Source: Actinomycetes bacterium (GTDB lineage Bacteria > Actinomycetota > Actinomycetes > Mycobacteriales > Mycobacteriaceae). Taken from it: a stretch of 29,191 bases of DNA. Each line of letters opens with the position of its first letter. The first letter of the stretch is position 1. Position numbers and translations under genes: made by a program. Of the stretch, positions 1 through 7,614 are shown one piece after another. The notes beneath the pieces are model-generated. The model did no database searches and was not told where the DNA came from. It saw only the letters and a list, made by a program, of their open reading frames with translations. Location of the stretch: the NCBI GenBank assembly GCA_023460175.1, contig JAEWRC010000097.1, positions 1 through 29,191 on the forward strand, given 5' to 3'.

Positions 1-38
1 GTGCACGAGGCCCGCGGCAGCCAGGCGTGCTCGGACAT
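1..38 (-). CDS. Start of a PlsC-like acyltransferase (Rv3026c-like), cut by window edge
   Basis: Only the first 12 codons are present, read leftwards from an ATG at 38-36: M-S-E-H-A-W-L-P-R-A-S-C. The ATG shares one base with the TGA stop of the upstream GNAT gene (TGATG), so the two are probably translationally coupled. In M. tuberculosis the gene following the Rv3027c homologue is Rv3026c, a lysophospholipid/1-acylglycerol-phosphate acyltransferase. The family call rests on that remembered order, not on domain sequence, because the catalytic region lies outside the window. Confidence 0.6.
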   Translation of the reverse strand, partial: MSEHAWLPRASC

Positions 39-859
39 CACAGCCCCGCCCCGGTGGCCGCCATCGACCGCAGCCGCCGCAGGTAGCGGGTGTCGGCGCG
101 GCTCTTGGCCAGCAGCGCGGGGAAATCACCGACGCCGAAATCGGGGTCGTGGGCGGGTTCGCCGCACACCTGGGCGCCCAGGCGCAGATAGCCGCGCAGC
201 AGCGGCGGCAACGCCGGGCGCGCGGGCGGGTCGATGTCATCGAGGCCGCGGCCGTCGATGACCACGGGCCGGTACGGGAAGACGGTGTGTTCGGGGGCCG
301 CGGCGTGGCGGCGGTTCACGAAATCGCGAACCCCGCGGATCTCGGCGCCCGGGGCCAGGTCGCCGTGCGGGTTGTTCACCGGCACCGACACGCACCCCGC
401 GACGTAGTCGTAACCGCAGCGGTCCAGATAAGCCAGAATGCCGGTCCACATCATCAACACCACCGCGCCGTTGCGGTGCTCGGCGCGGACCACCGCGCGG
501 CCCATCTCGACCAGCGACGGGCGCAGCGCATCGAGGCCGCGGACGTCGAATTCCGTTGCGGTGTACAGGCCGCCGGCGGCGATCGCCCCGGGCGGCGGCA
601 ACATGCGGTAGCACCCGACCAGTTCGCCACTGTCGTCGTCGCGCACCAGGATGTGGTCGCAGAACTCGTCGAACTCGTCGTGATCGCGCCCGTCCGGGCT
701 CCGCAACGCGAACCCCGGCTCGGTGCTGAACACGTCGTGACGCAGCCGCTGCGCGGCCTCGATCAGCTCGGCATCGGTGGACAGCAGCAGCGAATAGCGG
801 GCCGCGGTGGTCGAGGCGGCGGATTTCTCGGCGGGAATGAGTACGGCTGCAGTGCTCAT
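38..859 (-). CDS. GNAT-fold N-acyltransferase (Rv3027c-like, OlsB/acyl-homoserine-lactone-synthase type)
   Basis: This 273-residue protein resembles the GNAT branch that includes OlsB (ornithine N-acyltransferase) and acyl-homoserine-lactone synthases, which move a long acyl chain from ACP or CoA to an amine. Visible signs are the N-terminal LRHDVF segment (about residues 39-44), the EMGRAVV motif (118-124, matching the ExxR core of this branch) and a following R-x-G. The next gene is a PlsC-like acyltransferase, the usual OlsB/OlsA-like pairing, so a role in an acylated amino-lipid is plausible; the acceptor is unknown. The ATG at 859 is chosen; an in-frame GTG at 901 would add 14 residues without a better ribosome site. 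The family is fairly sure and the substrate is not. Confidence 0.82.
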   Translation of the reverse strand: MSTAAVLIPAEKSAASTTAARYSLLLSTDAELIEAAQRLRHDVFSTEPGFALRSPDGRDHDEFDEFCDHILVRDDDSGELVGCYRMLPPPGAIAAGGLYTATEFDVRGLDALRPSLVEMGRAVVRAEHRNGAVVLMMWTGILAYLDRCGYDYVAGCVSVPVNNPHGDLAPGAEIRGVRDFVNRRHAAAPEHTVFPYRPVVIDGRGLDDIDPPARPALPPLLRGYLRLGAQVCGEPAHDPDFGVGDFPALLAKSRADTRYLRRLRSMAATGAGL

Positions 860-957
860 GGCCTGCACGTTCGCGCAGCCAGCGGGCGTGGCGGCAAGCA
901 CCGCGTGACGTGTTCGTGAGCGTCAGGTGACGACTTCGCCGCACCCTGCACGCAGAA

Positions 958-986
958 GGCCCCCGGACCTCATGGGTCCGGGGGCC
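958..986 (-). terminator. Strong hairpin terminator downstream of etfBA
   Basis: A perfect 12-bp stem, GGCCCCCGGACC at 958-969 pairing with GGTCCGGGGGCC at 975-986, closes a 5-nt loop. It lies 15 bp past the etfA stop. There is almost no T tract after it on the minus strand, which is common for mycobacterial terminators. It should insulate the GNAT gene from etfBA transcription. Confidence 0.85.
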
Positions 987-1001
987 GTCATGCGAAACAG
1001 A

Positions 1002-1958
1002 TCAGCCCTTGCGGGACTTGACCGCCTCGGTCAGCTGCGGGGAGACGTTGAACAGGTCACCCACGATGCCGTAGTCGGCGATCTCGAAGATCGGCGCCTC
1101 TTCGTCCTTGTTGACGGCGACGATGGTCTTCGAGGTCTGCATGCCGGCGCGGTGCTGGATGGCCCCGGAGATCCCGAGGGCGATGTACAGCTGCGGCGAC
1201 ACGGTCTTACCGGTCTGACCGATCTGGAACTGGCCCGGGTAGTAGCCCGAGTCGACCGCGGCACGCGAGGCACCGACGGCCGCGCCGAGGGCGTCGGCGA
1301 GTTCCTCGACCACCGAGAACTTCTCGGCGGATCCCACACCACGACCACCGGCCACGACGACCGAGGCCTCGGTCAGCTCCGGACGGTCACCGGCCACCGC
1401 GGGCTCGCGCGCGGTGATCCTGGTGGCGTTCTCGGCCTGCGCGGGCACCTCGACGGTGACCTGCTCGCCGGCACCGGCCGACGGCGCCGCCTCGACGGCA
1501 CCCGGACGCACGGTGATGACCGGCGAGTCGCCGTTGGCCTGGGCCTCGACGGTGAACGCGCCACCGAAGATCGAGTGGACGCCCTTGGCGCCCTCCTTGA
1601 CCTCGACGACGTCGACCAGCAGGCCGGCGCCCTGGCGCGCGGCCAACCGACCCGCGATCTCCTTGCCGTCGGCGTTGGCGGCAATCAGCACCGCGGCCGG
1701 GGCGTTCTGCTCGACCAGACCGGCCAGCACGTCGACGAAGGGCGTGATGAGGAAGCTGTCCACTTCCTCGGACTCGGCGACGTAGATCTTGGCCGCACCG
1801 GCGGCCTTCAACTCGTCGGCCAGGCCGGCCGCGGTCCCGGGGGCGCCCACCACGACGGCGGAGGGCTCACCCAGCACGTTGGCGGCGGTGATCAATTCAG
1901 CGGTGACCTTCTTGAGGGCACCTTCGGCGTGCTCGACGAGCACAAGTACTTCAGCCAT
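1002..1958 (-). CDS. etfA: Electron transfer flavoprotein alpha subunit
   Basis: This is the 318-residue alpha subunit (FixB) of the soluble FAD-containing ETF heterodimer, which accepts electrons from acyl-CoA dehydrogenases and passes them to ETF:quinone oxidoreductase. The N-terminal half (MAEVLVLVEH onward) is the ETF domain. The C-terminal third holds the FAD-binding domain with the family signature around LYIALGISGAIQHRAGM, followed by TIVAVNKD and IFEIADYGIVGD. Length is normal. The start ATG is preceded by an AAAGAGG ribosome site. It lies 35 bp after etfB, in one transcription unit with it, and M. tuberculosis Rv3028c has the same arrangement. Confidence 0.97.
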   Translation of the reverse strand: MAEVLVLVEHAEGALKKVTAELITAANVLGEPSAVVVGAPGTAAGLADELKAAGAAKIYVAESEEVDSFLITPFVDVLAGLVEQNAPAAVLIAANADGKEIAGRLAARQGAGLLVDVVEVKEGAKGVHSIFGGAFTVEAQANGDSPVITVRPGAVEAAPSAGAGEQVTVEVPAQAENATRITAREPAVAGDRPELTEASVVVAGGRGVGSAEKFSVVEELADALGAAVGASRAAVDSGYYPGQFQIGQTGKTVSPQLYIALGISGAIQHRAGMQTSKTIVAVNKDEEAPIFEIADYGIVGDLFNVSPQLTEAVKSRKG

Positions 1959-1993
1959 GGATTCTTTAGCCTCTTTGCTCTGAGTTGGACGTC

Positions 1994-2785
1994 TTAGATC
2001 AGCTTCTGGGCGACCAGGTAGTCGGCGATCTTGGTGCCACCGTCACCCTCGTCGGCGATCTTCTCGCCCGCGGTCTTGGGCGGCTTCGGGGTCGAGGCCA
2101 GCACGGTCGAACCGGCGTTGGCGACGCCCACCTCATCACCCTCGACGCCGATCTCGGCCAGGGTCAGAGTGGTGACTTCCTTCTTCTTGGCGGCCATGAT
2201 GCCCTTGAAGGACGGGAAGCGCGGCTCGTTGATCTTCTCGTTGACGCTGACCACGGCGGGCAGCGCGGCCTCCAGGGTGAAGACACCCTCGTCGGTCTCA
2301 CGCTCGCCGGTGACCTTGCCGTTCTCGACGTTCAGCTTGCGCACGTGGGTCAGCTGCGGCAGGCCCAGGTACTCGGCGATGACCGCCGGGACCGCGCCGC
2401 CGACGCCGTCGGTGGCCTCGTTGCCGGCGATGACCAGCTCGGTGCCCTCGATGGTGCCCAGCGCGCGGGCCAGGGCCCAGCCGGTCTGGACGACGTCGGA
2501 ACCGTGCATACCTTCGTCATTGAGGTGGACCGCCTTGTCGGCACCCATCGACAGGGCCTTGCGGATCGCCTCGGTGGCGCGCTCGGGTCCGGCGGTGAGC
2601 ACCGTGACCGTGCTGTCGCCGCCTTCCCTCTCCTTGATCAGCAGCGCCTCTTCCACGGCGCGCTCGTTGATCTCGTCCAGCACGGCGTCGGCGGCCTCAC
2701 GGTCCAGCGTGAAGTCGCCGTCGGACAGCTTGCGCTCCGACCACGTGTCTGGGACCTGTTTGATCAGGACCACGATGTTCGTCAT
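1994..2785 (-). CDS. etfB: Electron transfer flavoprotein beta subunit
   Basis: This is the 263-residue beta subunit (FixA), partner of etfA; it carries the AMP site and the contact surface for acyl-CoA dehydrogenases. The start MTNIVVLIKQVPDTW is the classic EtfB opening. The middle shows ALSMGADKAVHL and VIAGNEATDG, typical of the ETF beta domain. The ATG at 2785 is chosen because it begins this conserved opening and lies 12 nt after a strong AGGAGGA (2798-2804 on the opposite strand). An in-frame ATG at 2920 would add 45 atypical residues. Homologous to Rv3029c. The upstream region has inverted repeats that may be an operator. Confidence 0.97.
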   Translation of the reverse strand: MTNIVVLIKQVPDTWSERKLSDGDFTLDREAADAVLDEINERAVEEALLIKEREGGDSTVTVLTAGPERATEAIRKALSMGADKAVHLNDEGMHGSDVVQTGWALARALGTIEGTELVIAGNEATDGVGGAVPAVIAEYLGLPQLTHVRKLNVENGKVTGERETDEGVFTLEAALPAVVSVNEKINEPRFPSFKGIMAAKKKEVTTLTLAEIGVEGDEVGVANAGSTVLASTPKPPKTAGEKIADEGDGGTKIADYLVAQKLI

Positions 2786-2879
2786 GACTCTGGTTCGTCC
2801 TCCTCGACGGGCCCCACGGCGGCGGCAACCGCTGTGAGTAACTTTGGGCCTTTGGCCAGTGTTCGTCCCACCTCGCAAT

Positions 2880-2895
2880 GTTACTAGCCGGTAAC
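2880..2895. promoter_or_regulatory. Inverted repeat GTTAC-N6-GTAAC over the putative etfB -10 element
   Basis: GTTAC at 2880-2884 and GTAAC at 2891-2895 form a dyad. On the minus strand TAACAT (2878-2883) overlaps the left arm and fits a TANNNT -10 box for etfB, so a bound repressor would block it. Further GTAAC/GTTAC half-sites lie at about 2838 and 2952. Operator role is inferred; TetR-type regulators of acyl-CoA genes are a reasonable guess. Confidence 0.45.
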
Positions 2896-2922
2896 TTATG
2901 GTGGTCCGCTCGTACACCATAA
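2896..2922. repeat. Perfect 8-bp inverted repeat, 11-nt spacer, between etfB and the MGLP methyltransferase
   Basis: TTATGGTG (2896-2903) and CACCATAA (2915-2922) are exact reverse complements. The repeat directly adjoins the GTTAC-N6-GTAAC dyad. It could be an operator for either divergent gene or form a hairpin in a leader transcript. Confidence 0.6.
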
Positions 2923-2999
2923 CCGAGCACGCTGCATGTTCTTACGGTCCGGTTACCCGCTACCACAACGCGGCACTGTGTCAGTTCAGCGCTTCGGGT

Positions 3000-3005
3000 T
3001 AGCCT
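3000..3005 (+). promoter_or_regulatory. Putative -10 hexamer TAGCCT for a short-leader or leaderless start
   Basis: TAGCCT lies 9 nt before the ATG at 3015, where no Shine-Dalgarno sequence is visible. Transcription would begin at or within a few bases of the start codon. Confidence 0.5.
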
Positions 3006-3014
3006 GCCTGCACC

Positions 3015-3845
3015 ATGAGCGCATTAGAGACCGACGGTCCAGTTGACCCGAATACCGCCCAGCCGCCGTCGCGGCCCGGCACCGTGCCGCCGTCGGAATT
3101 GCCGCTCACCGGGGAGCGAACCATCCCCGGACTGGATGTCGAGAACTACTGGTTTCGCCGGCACGAAGTCGTTTACCTGCAGTTAGCGCCGCTGTGCGCC
3201 GATCGCGACGTCCTCGAAGCGGGATTCGGCGAGGGCTACGGCGCCGATCTGCTCGCCGGTGTCGCCCGCGGTGTCATCGGGGTGGATTACGACGAATCGG
3301 CCGTCGCGCACGTCCGCTCGCGCTACCCGCGAGTGGACGCCCGGCAGGGGAATCTCGCTGAACTTCCGCTGCCGGATGGGTCGGTCGACATTGTGGTCAA
3401 CTTCCAGGTCATCGAGCACCTGTGGGATCAGTCACAATTCGTCGCCGAGTGTTTGCGCGTGTTGCGGCCGGGCGGCAAATTGCTGATGTCCACGCCCAAC
3501 CGGATCACGTTCACCCCCGGCAGCGACACCCCGATCAACCCGTTCCACACCCGCGAACTCAACGCCGCCGAACTCACCGAACTGCTGGTCGAGGGTGGAT
3601 TCACCGTCGAGTCGATGCGCGGCGTCTACCACGGGGCGACGCTGCGGGCCCTCGATGACAAGCACGGTGGATCGATCATCGAGGCCCAGATTGCCCGCGC
3701 GCTGGCCGACGCACCCTGGCCCACCGAGTTGCTGGCCGACGTCGCCGGGGTCGCCAGCGCCGACTTCGACCTGCTCGACGCCGAGGACGCGGGCGTGGAC
3801 ATCGACGCGAGCCTGGACCTGGTCGCCATCGCGGTGCGGCCATGA
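3015..3845 (+). CDS. SAM-dependent methyltransferase of the MGLP cluster (Rv3030-like)
   Basis: A 276-residue class I methyltransferase. SAM motif I is VLEAGFGEGYG at residues 66-76, followed by an acidic strand end (IGVDYDE) and the motif IV/post region VDIVVNFQVIEHLWD, then STPNR. The sequence agrees closely with Rv3030, which has been proposed to add 6-O-methyl groups during synthesis of the intracellular methylglucose lipopolysaccharide. The stop overlaps the next ATG by 4 nt (ATGA), which couples it to the GH57 gene and supports a glucan substrate. The N-terminal 25-30 residues are Pro-rich and poorly conserved. Methyltransferase class is certain; the methylated position is inferred from context. 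Confidence 0.92.
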   Translation: MSALETDGPVDPNTAQPPSRPGTVPPSELPLTGERTIPGLDVENYWFRRHEVVYLQLAPLCADRDVLEAGFGEGYGADLLAGVARGVIGVDYDESAVAHVRSRYPRVDARQGNLAELPLPDGSVDIVVNFQVIEHLWDQSQFVAECLRVLRPGGKLLMSTPNRITFTPGSDTPINPFHTRELNAAELTELLVEGGFTVESMRGVYHGATLRALDDKHGGSIIEAQIARALADAPWPTELLADVAGVASADFDLLDAEDAGVDIDASLDLVAIAVRP

Positions 3846-5383
3846 CGACACCGGTCCCGGGCATGTTCAGCCTGGTCCTGCACACCCACCTGCCCTGGCT
3901 GGCCCATCACGGCCGCTGGCCCGTCGGCGAGGAGTGGCTCTACCAATCGTGGTCGGCCTGCTATCTGCCGCTGATGCGGGTGCTGCGCCGGCTGGCCGCC
4001 GAGGACCGGCGCGGGGTGCTCACCCTGGGCATGACGCCGGTGGTGACCGCGCAACTCGACGACCCGTACTGCCTCGACGGGATGCACCACTGGCTGGCCA
4101 ACTGGCAGCTGCGCGCCCTGGAAGCCACCACGCTGACCGGCGACAACTCGGAGGCGTTGCGGCAGTTCGGTATTCGTGAGCACGGCCACGCCACCGAGGC
4201 GCTCGAGGACTTCACCACACTGTGGCGACACGGCGGCAGCCCGCTGCTGCGCGAGTTGATCGACGCCGGCACCCTGGAGTTGCTCGGCGGTCCCCTGGCC
4301 CATCCGTTCCAGCCGCTGCTGGCGCCCCGGCTGCGCGAGTTCGCGTTGCGCGAGGGCCTGGCCGACGCACAGCAACGCTTCGCGCACAGGCCCGACGGGA
4401 TCTGGGCGCCCGAATGCGCCTACGCGCCCGGCATGGAGACCGGCTACGCCGCCGCCGGGGTCACCCACTTCATGGTCGACGGGCCGTCGCTGCACGGCGA
4501 TACCGCGCTGGGCCGGCCGGTGGGCGACAGCGACGTGCTGGCCTTCGGGCGCGACCTGCAGGTCAGCTACCGGGTGTGGTCGCCGAAGTCCGGCTACCCC
4601 GGCCACGGCGCCTACCGCGACTTCCACACCTACGACCACACCACCGGTCTCAAGCCGGCGCGGGTGACCGGGCGCAAGGTGGCCTCCGAGGACAAGGCGC
4701 CGTATGACCCGGCGCGCGCCGAGGCCGCCGTCGACGCCCACGTCGCCGACTTCGTCGAGGTGATCCGGCGCCGGCTGATCTCGGAGTCTGAGCGCATCGG
4801 CCGGCCCGCCCATGTCGTCGCCGCCTTCGACACCGAGCTGTTCGGGCACTGGTGGTACGAGGGGCCGATGTGGCTGGAGAAGGTGCTGCGCGCCCTGCCC
4901 GAGGCGGGCATCGAGGTCGGCACGCTGCGCGCCGCCGCGGCCGCCGGGTTCACCGGCTCCCCCGTCGAATTACCGCCCAGCTCTTGGGGTTCCGGCAAGG
5001 ACTGGCAGGTGTGGTCCGGCGAGCAGGTGGCCGACCTGGTGCAGCTCAACGCCGAGGTGGTCGACACGGCGCTGGCCAGCGTGGACAAGGCGCTGGCGCA
5101 CGCGGCCAGCCCGGGTCGCACCCCGGCCCGCGACCACGTGGCCGATCAGATTTTGCGCGAGACGCTGCTGACGGTGTCCAGCGACTGGCCCTTCATGGTC
5201 AGCAAGGACTCCGCGGCCGAGTACGCGCGCTACCGCGCGCATCTGCACGCGCACGCCACCCGGGAGATGGCCGCCGCGCTGGATTCGGGCCGCCGCGATG
5301 CCGCCACCCGCCTGGCCGAGGGCTGGAACCGCGCCGACGGCCTGTTCGGCGCGCTGGATGCGAGGCGGTTACCCCGCCCATGA
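3842..5383 (+). CDS. GH57 alpha-glucan branching enzyme-like protein (Rv3031-like)
   Basis: A 513-residue glycoside hydrolase family 57 protein. The family's conserved regions are visible in order: HTHLPW near residue 14, GGPLAHPFQP, WAPECAY with the nucleophile Glu191, and FDTELFGHWWYEG with the acid/base Asp330. The C-terminal part is the helical DUF1957-type domain of GH57 branching enzymes. It probably transfers glucan segments to create alpha-1,6 branches near the reducing end of methylglucose lipopolysaccharide. It begins within the methyltransferase stop codon (ATGA). The GH57 call is firm; branching rather than hydrolytic activity is known from family members, not from this sequence. 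Confidence 0.95.
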   Translation: MTTPVPGMFSLVLHTHLPWLAHHGRWPVGEEWLYQSWSACYLPLMRVLRRLAAEDRRGVLTLGMTPVVTAQLDDPYCLDGMHHWLANWQLRALEATTLTGDNSEALRQFGIREHGHATEALEDFTTLWRHGGSPLLRELIDAGTLELLGGPLAHPFQPLLAPRLREFALREGLADAQQRFAHRPDGIWAPECAYAPGMETGYAAAGVTHFMVDGPSLHGDTALGRPVGDSDVLAFGRDLQVSYRVWSPKSGYPGHGAYRDFHTYDHTTGLKPARVTGRKVASEDKAPYDPARAEAAVDAHVADFVEVIRRRLISESERIGRPAHVVAAFDTELFGHWWYEGPMWLEKVLRALPEAGIEVGTLRAAAAAGFTGSPVELPPSSWGSGKDWQVWSGEQVADLVQLNAEVVDTALASVDKALAHAASPGRTPARDHVADQILRETLLTVSSDWPFMVSKDSAAEYARYRAHLHAHATREMAAALDSGRRDAATRLAEGWNRADGLFGALDARRLPRP

Positions 5384-5396
5384 CTGCTCCTCTTTT

Positions 5397-5457
5397 GCGC
5401 GAGCGGGCGCGTCCCCGGGCGACACGCCTCACCTTTTCCGTAGTTTCCGCACACTCG
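5397..5457 (+). repeat. 61-bp dispersed intergenic repeat, copy 1
   Basis: This copy fills most of the 94-bp gap between the GH57 and GT4 genes. Its first 32 bases match the reverse complement of 6746-6777 at 28 of 32 positions, including CCCCGGGC and ACACGCC. Its last 9 bases match at 8 of 9, and both copies span exactly 61 bases. The middle is diverged. See copy 2 beyond the GT4 gene. Confidence 0.75.
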
Positions 5458-5477
5458 ACCCGTTGTGAGGCAGGCCA

Positions 5478-6707
5478 GTGAAGATCCTGATGGTGTCGTG
5501 GGAGTACCCCCCGGTCGTGATCGGCGGGCTCGGCCGACACGTGCACCACCTGGCCACCGACCTGGTCGCGGCCGGCCACGAGGTCGTCGTGCTGTCCCGG
5601 CGTCCCACCGGCACCGATCCCAGCACGCACCCGTCGACCGACGAGGTCTCCGAGGGCGTGCGCGTCATCGCCGCCGCGCAGGACCCGCACGAGTTCACCT
5701 TCGGCACGGACATGATGGCCTGGACGCTGGCGATGGGGCACGCCATGGTCCGCTCCGGTCTCACGCTGCGCGACTGGCAGCCCGACGTGGTACACGCCCA
5801 CGACTGGCTGGTGGCCCACCCGGCCGTCGCATTGGCCGAATTCTTCGATGTGCCACTGGTTTCCACCATCCACGCCACCGAGGCCGGCCGGCACTCCGGC
5901 TGGATCTCCGGGCAGGTCAGTCGGCAGGTGCACGCGCTGGAATCCTGGCTGGTGCACGAATCCGATTCGCTCATCGCATGTTCGGTCTCGATGCGCGAGG
6001 AGATCACCCGACTGTTCGGGCCCGGACTGTCGGAGATCAGCGTCATTCCCAACGGAATCGACACCGCCGGTTGGCCGTTCGCGCCGCGGCAACCGCACGA
6101 CGGTCCCCCGGAACTGTTGTACTTCGGCCGCCTCGAGTACGAGAAGGGCGTGCACGAGGCCATTGCCGCCCTGCCCCGGATCCGCCGGGCGCACCCGGGC
6201 ACCACGCTGACCATCGCCGGCGACGGCACCCAGTTGGACTGGCTCGTCGAGCTCGCGCGGAAGCACAAGGTGCGCAAGGCAACCAAGTTCATCGGCCGCG
6301 TGGACCATCAGGAGCTGTTGCGGCTGCTGCATCGGGCCGACGCCGCGGTGCTGCCCTCGCACTACGAGCCGTTCGGCATCGTCGCACTCGAGGCGGCCGC
6401 GACCGGCACTCCCCTGGTGACCTCCACCGTGGGCGGGCTCGGCGAGGCCGTCATCGACGGCTTCACCGGGGTCTCGTGCCCGCCGCGCGATGTGGCCGCG
6501 CTGGCCGCGGCGGTGCGCACGGTGCTCGACGATCCGGCCGCGGCCCAGCAGCGCGCCGTCGCCGCGCGGGAGCGCCTCACCGCGGACTTCTCCTGGTCGA
6601 CGGTGGCCGACGACACCTCACAGGTGTACCTGGCCGCCAAGCGCGCCGAGCGGGAACCGCAGCGGCGCCGCGTCATCATCGAGCGACCGCTGCCGGATTA
6701 CGGCTGA
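5478..6707 (+). CDS. GT4 alpha-1,4-glucosyltransferase (Rv3032-like, MGLP/glucan elongation)
   Basis: A 409-residue GT-B fold enzyme of family GT4. The start MKILMVSWEYPP with the following GGLGRHVHHLA is the glycogen-synthase-like N-terminal domain. The C-terminal donor domain has YFGRLEYEKGVHE, then the GT4 E-x7-E motif with Glu297 and Glu305 in HYEPFGIVALEA. Rv3032 is known to elongate the glucan backbone of MGLP and to contribute to glycogen-type glucan, using nucleotide-glucose. Translation starts at GTG 5478 after a TGAGGCAGG ribosome site. Although it follows the GH57 gene, the 94-bp gap holds an intergenic repeat, so separate transcription is possible. Confidence 0.94.
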   Translation: MKILMVSWEYPPVVIGGLGRHVHHLATDLVAAGHEVVVLSRRPTGTDPSTHPSTDEVSEGVRVIAAAQDPHEFTFGTDMMAWTLAMGHAMVRSGLTLRDWQPDVVHAHDWLVAHPAVALAEFFDVPLVSTIHATEAGRHSGWISGQVSRQVHALESWLVHESDSLIACSVSMREEITRLFGPGLSEISVIPNGIDTAGWPFAPRQPHDGPPELLYFGRLEYEKGVHEAIAALPRIRRAHPGTTLTIAGDGTQLDWLVELARKHKVRKATKFIGRVDHQELLRLLHRADAAVLPSHYEPFGIVALEAAATGTPLVTSTVGGLGEAVIDGFTGVSCPPRDVAALAAAVRTVLDDPAAAQQRAVAARERLTADFSWSTVADDTSQVYLAAKRAEREPQRRRVIIERPLPDYG

Positions 6708-6716
6708 GCCCTGGCG

Positions 6717-6777
6717 CGAGCGTGCGCAAAGCCGGGATTTTGGACGGCGTGTTGCCCGGGGGCGCGCACGTTCGCGC
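6717..6777 (-). repeat. 61-bp dispersed intergenic repeat, copy 2 (inverted), hairpin-forming
   Basis: Reverse-complement copy of 5397-5457, placed between the convergent GT4 and acetyltransferase genes. Its own ends are nearly complementary: GCGAGCGTGCGC near 6716-6727 against GCGCACGTTCGC near 6764-6775, 11 of 12 paired. The element can therefore fold back on itself and could act as a bidirectional terminator or mRNA-end stabiliser. Confidence 0.75.
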
Positions 6778-6798
6778 TGAGGAAGGGTGGGGACCCGG

Positions 6799-7536
6799 TT
6801 AGCGGGCGGCTTTCTTGCGCTCGATGTCGGCCAGCGCCGCGGCCAGCTCCGCGCGCTGGGCGGCCGAGTTCTCCCAGGCCAGCTTGCGGTTCTTGACCAC
6901 CTTCGCCGGCGCGCCGACGGCGATCGAAAAGTCCGGCACCTCACCGCGCACCACCGCGTGCGAACCGAGCACGCAGCCGCGGCCGATGGACGTGCCACGC
7001 AGGACGCTGACCTTGGCCGCCACCCAGGTGTCCGGACCGATCCGCACCGGGCTCTTCACGATGCCCTGATCCTTGATCGGCAGGTTGATGTCGTCCATCT
7101 TGTGGTCGAAGTCCACGATGTAGCACCAGTCGGCCATCAGCACCGAGTCGCCGAGTTCGATGTCCAGGTAGGTGTTGATGACGTTGTCGCGGCCCAGCAC
7201 CACCTTGTCGCCGATGCGCAGCGACCCCTCGTGGCAGCGGATGGTGTTCTTGTCCCCGATGTGCACCCAGCGGCCGATCTCCATCTGGGACAACTCGGGG
7301 GTCGCCTGGATCTCCACGTCCTTGCCCAGGAACACCATGCCGCGGGTGATGATGTGCGGGTTGGTCAGCTTGAACTTCAGCAGCCGCCAGTACCGGACCA
7401 GGTACCAGGGGGTGTAGGCCCGATTGGACAGCACCCATCTCAGCGATGCGCGCGTCAAGAACTTGGCCTGACGCGGATCACCGAGCCGCGAACCGCGCCA
7501 CCGCTTGTGGATTGGTGCACCCCACATGGTCGTCAT
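6799..7536 (-). CDS. Hexapeptide-repeat O-acetyltransferase (Rv3034c-like)
   Basis: A 245-residue left-handed beta-helix acyltransferase of the maltose/galactoside acetyltransferase superfamily. Residues from about 75 to 220 show the [LIV]-G-x-x repeats (MEIGRWVHIGDKNTI, LRIGDKVVLG, VRIGPDTWVAAK, TSIGRGCVLGSHAVV). The C-terminus ends in an Ala/Lys/Glu-rich helix. It is encoded beside the MGLP genes, and MGLP carries acetyl and other acyl groups, so acetylation of that polymer is a fair but unproved guess. The ATG at 7536 follows TATGCT by 8 nt with no ribosome site, so the start looks leaderless; an ATG three codons later (7527) is the alternative. Confidence 0.87.
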   Translation of the reverse strand: MTTMWGAPIHKRWRGSRLGDPRQAKFLTRASLRWVLSNRAYTPWYLVRYWRLLKFKLTNPHIITRGMVFLGKDVEIQATPELSQMEIGRWVHIGDKNTIRCHEGSLRIGDKVVLGRDNVINTYLDIELGDSVLMADWCYIVDFDHKMDDINLPIKDQGIVKSPVRIGPDTWVAAKVSVLRGTSIGRGCVLGSHAVVRGEVPDFSIAVGAPAKVVKNRKLAWENSAAQRAELAAALADIERKKAAR

Positions 7537-7544
7537 GGGCGGGA

Positions 7545-7580
7545 AGCATACGCGAGGGCCAATCCCCGACGGGTTACCCT
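7545..7580. promoter_or_regulatory. Divergent promoter region for the acetyltransferase and the lipoprotein
   Basis: On the minus strand TATGCT (7545-7550) precedes the ATG at 7536 by 8 nt. On the plus strand TACCCT (7575-7580) would give a leader of about 28 nt to the GTG at 7615, which has a GGAAAGGA ribosome site. The whole gap between the two genes is 78 bp. Confidence 0.5.
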
Positions 7581-7614
7581 CGGTGGACTTCGATCGTCGG
7601 AAAGGATCCCCCTG

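Noticed and set aside
1..261. An 86-residue plus-strand frame at the left edge
   Set aside because: Arg/Ala/Gly-rich shadow of the GNAT gene, with no domain or start signal.
865..877. GCACGTTCGCGC near the GNAT start, also present in repeat copy 2
   Set aside because: Only about 12 bases match, and the CCCCGGGC and ACACGCC blocks of the 61-bp repeat are absent, so I do not count it as a third copy.
927..2887. Long plus-strand open frames opposite etfA and etfB
   Set aside because: They mirror the codon pattern of the real minus-strand genes (GC-rich third positions), have low-complexity Gly/Arg/Asp composition and match no family I recognise. The same applies to the many long frames opposite other genes.
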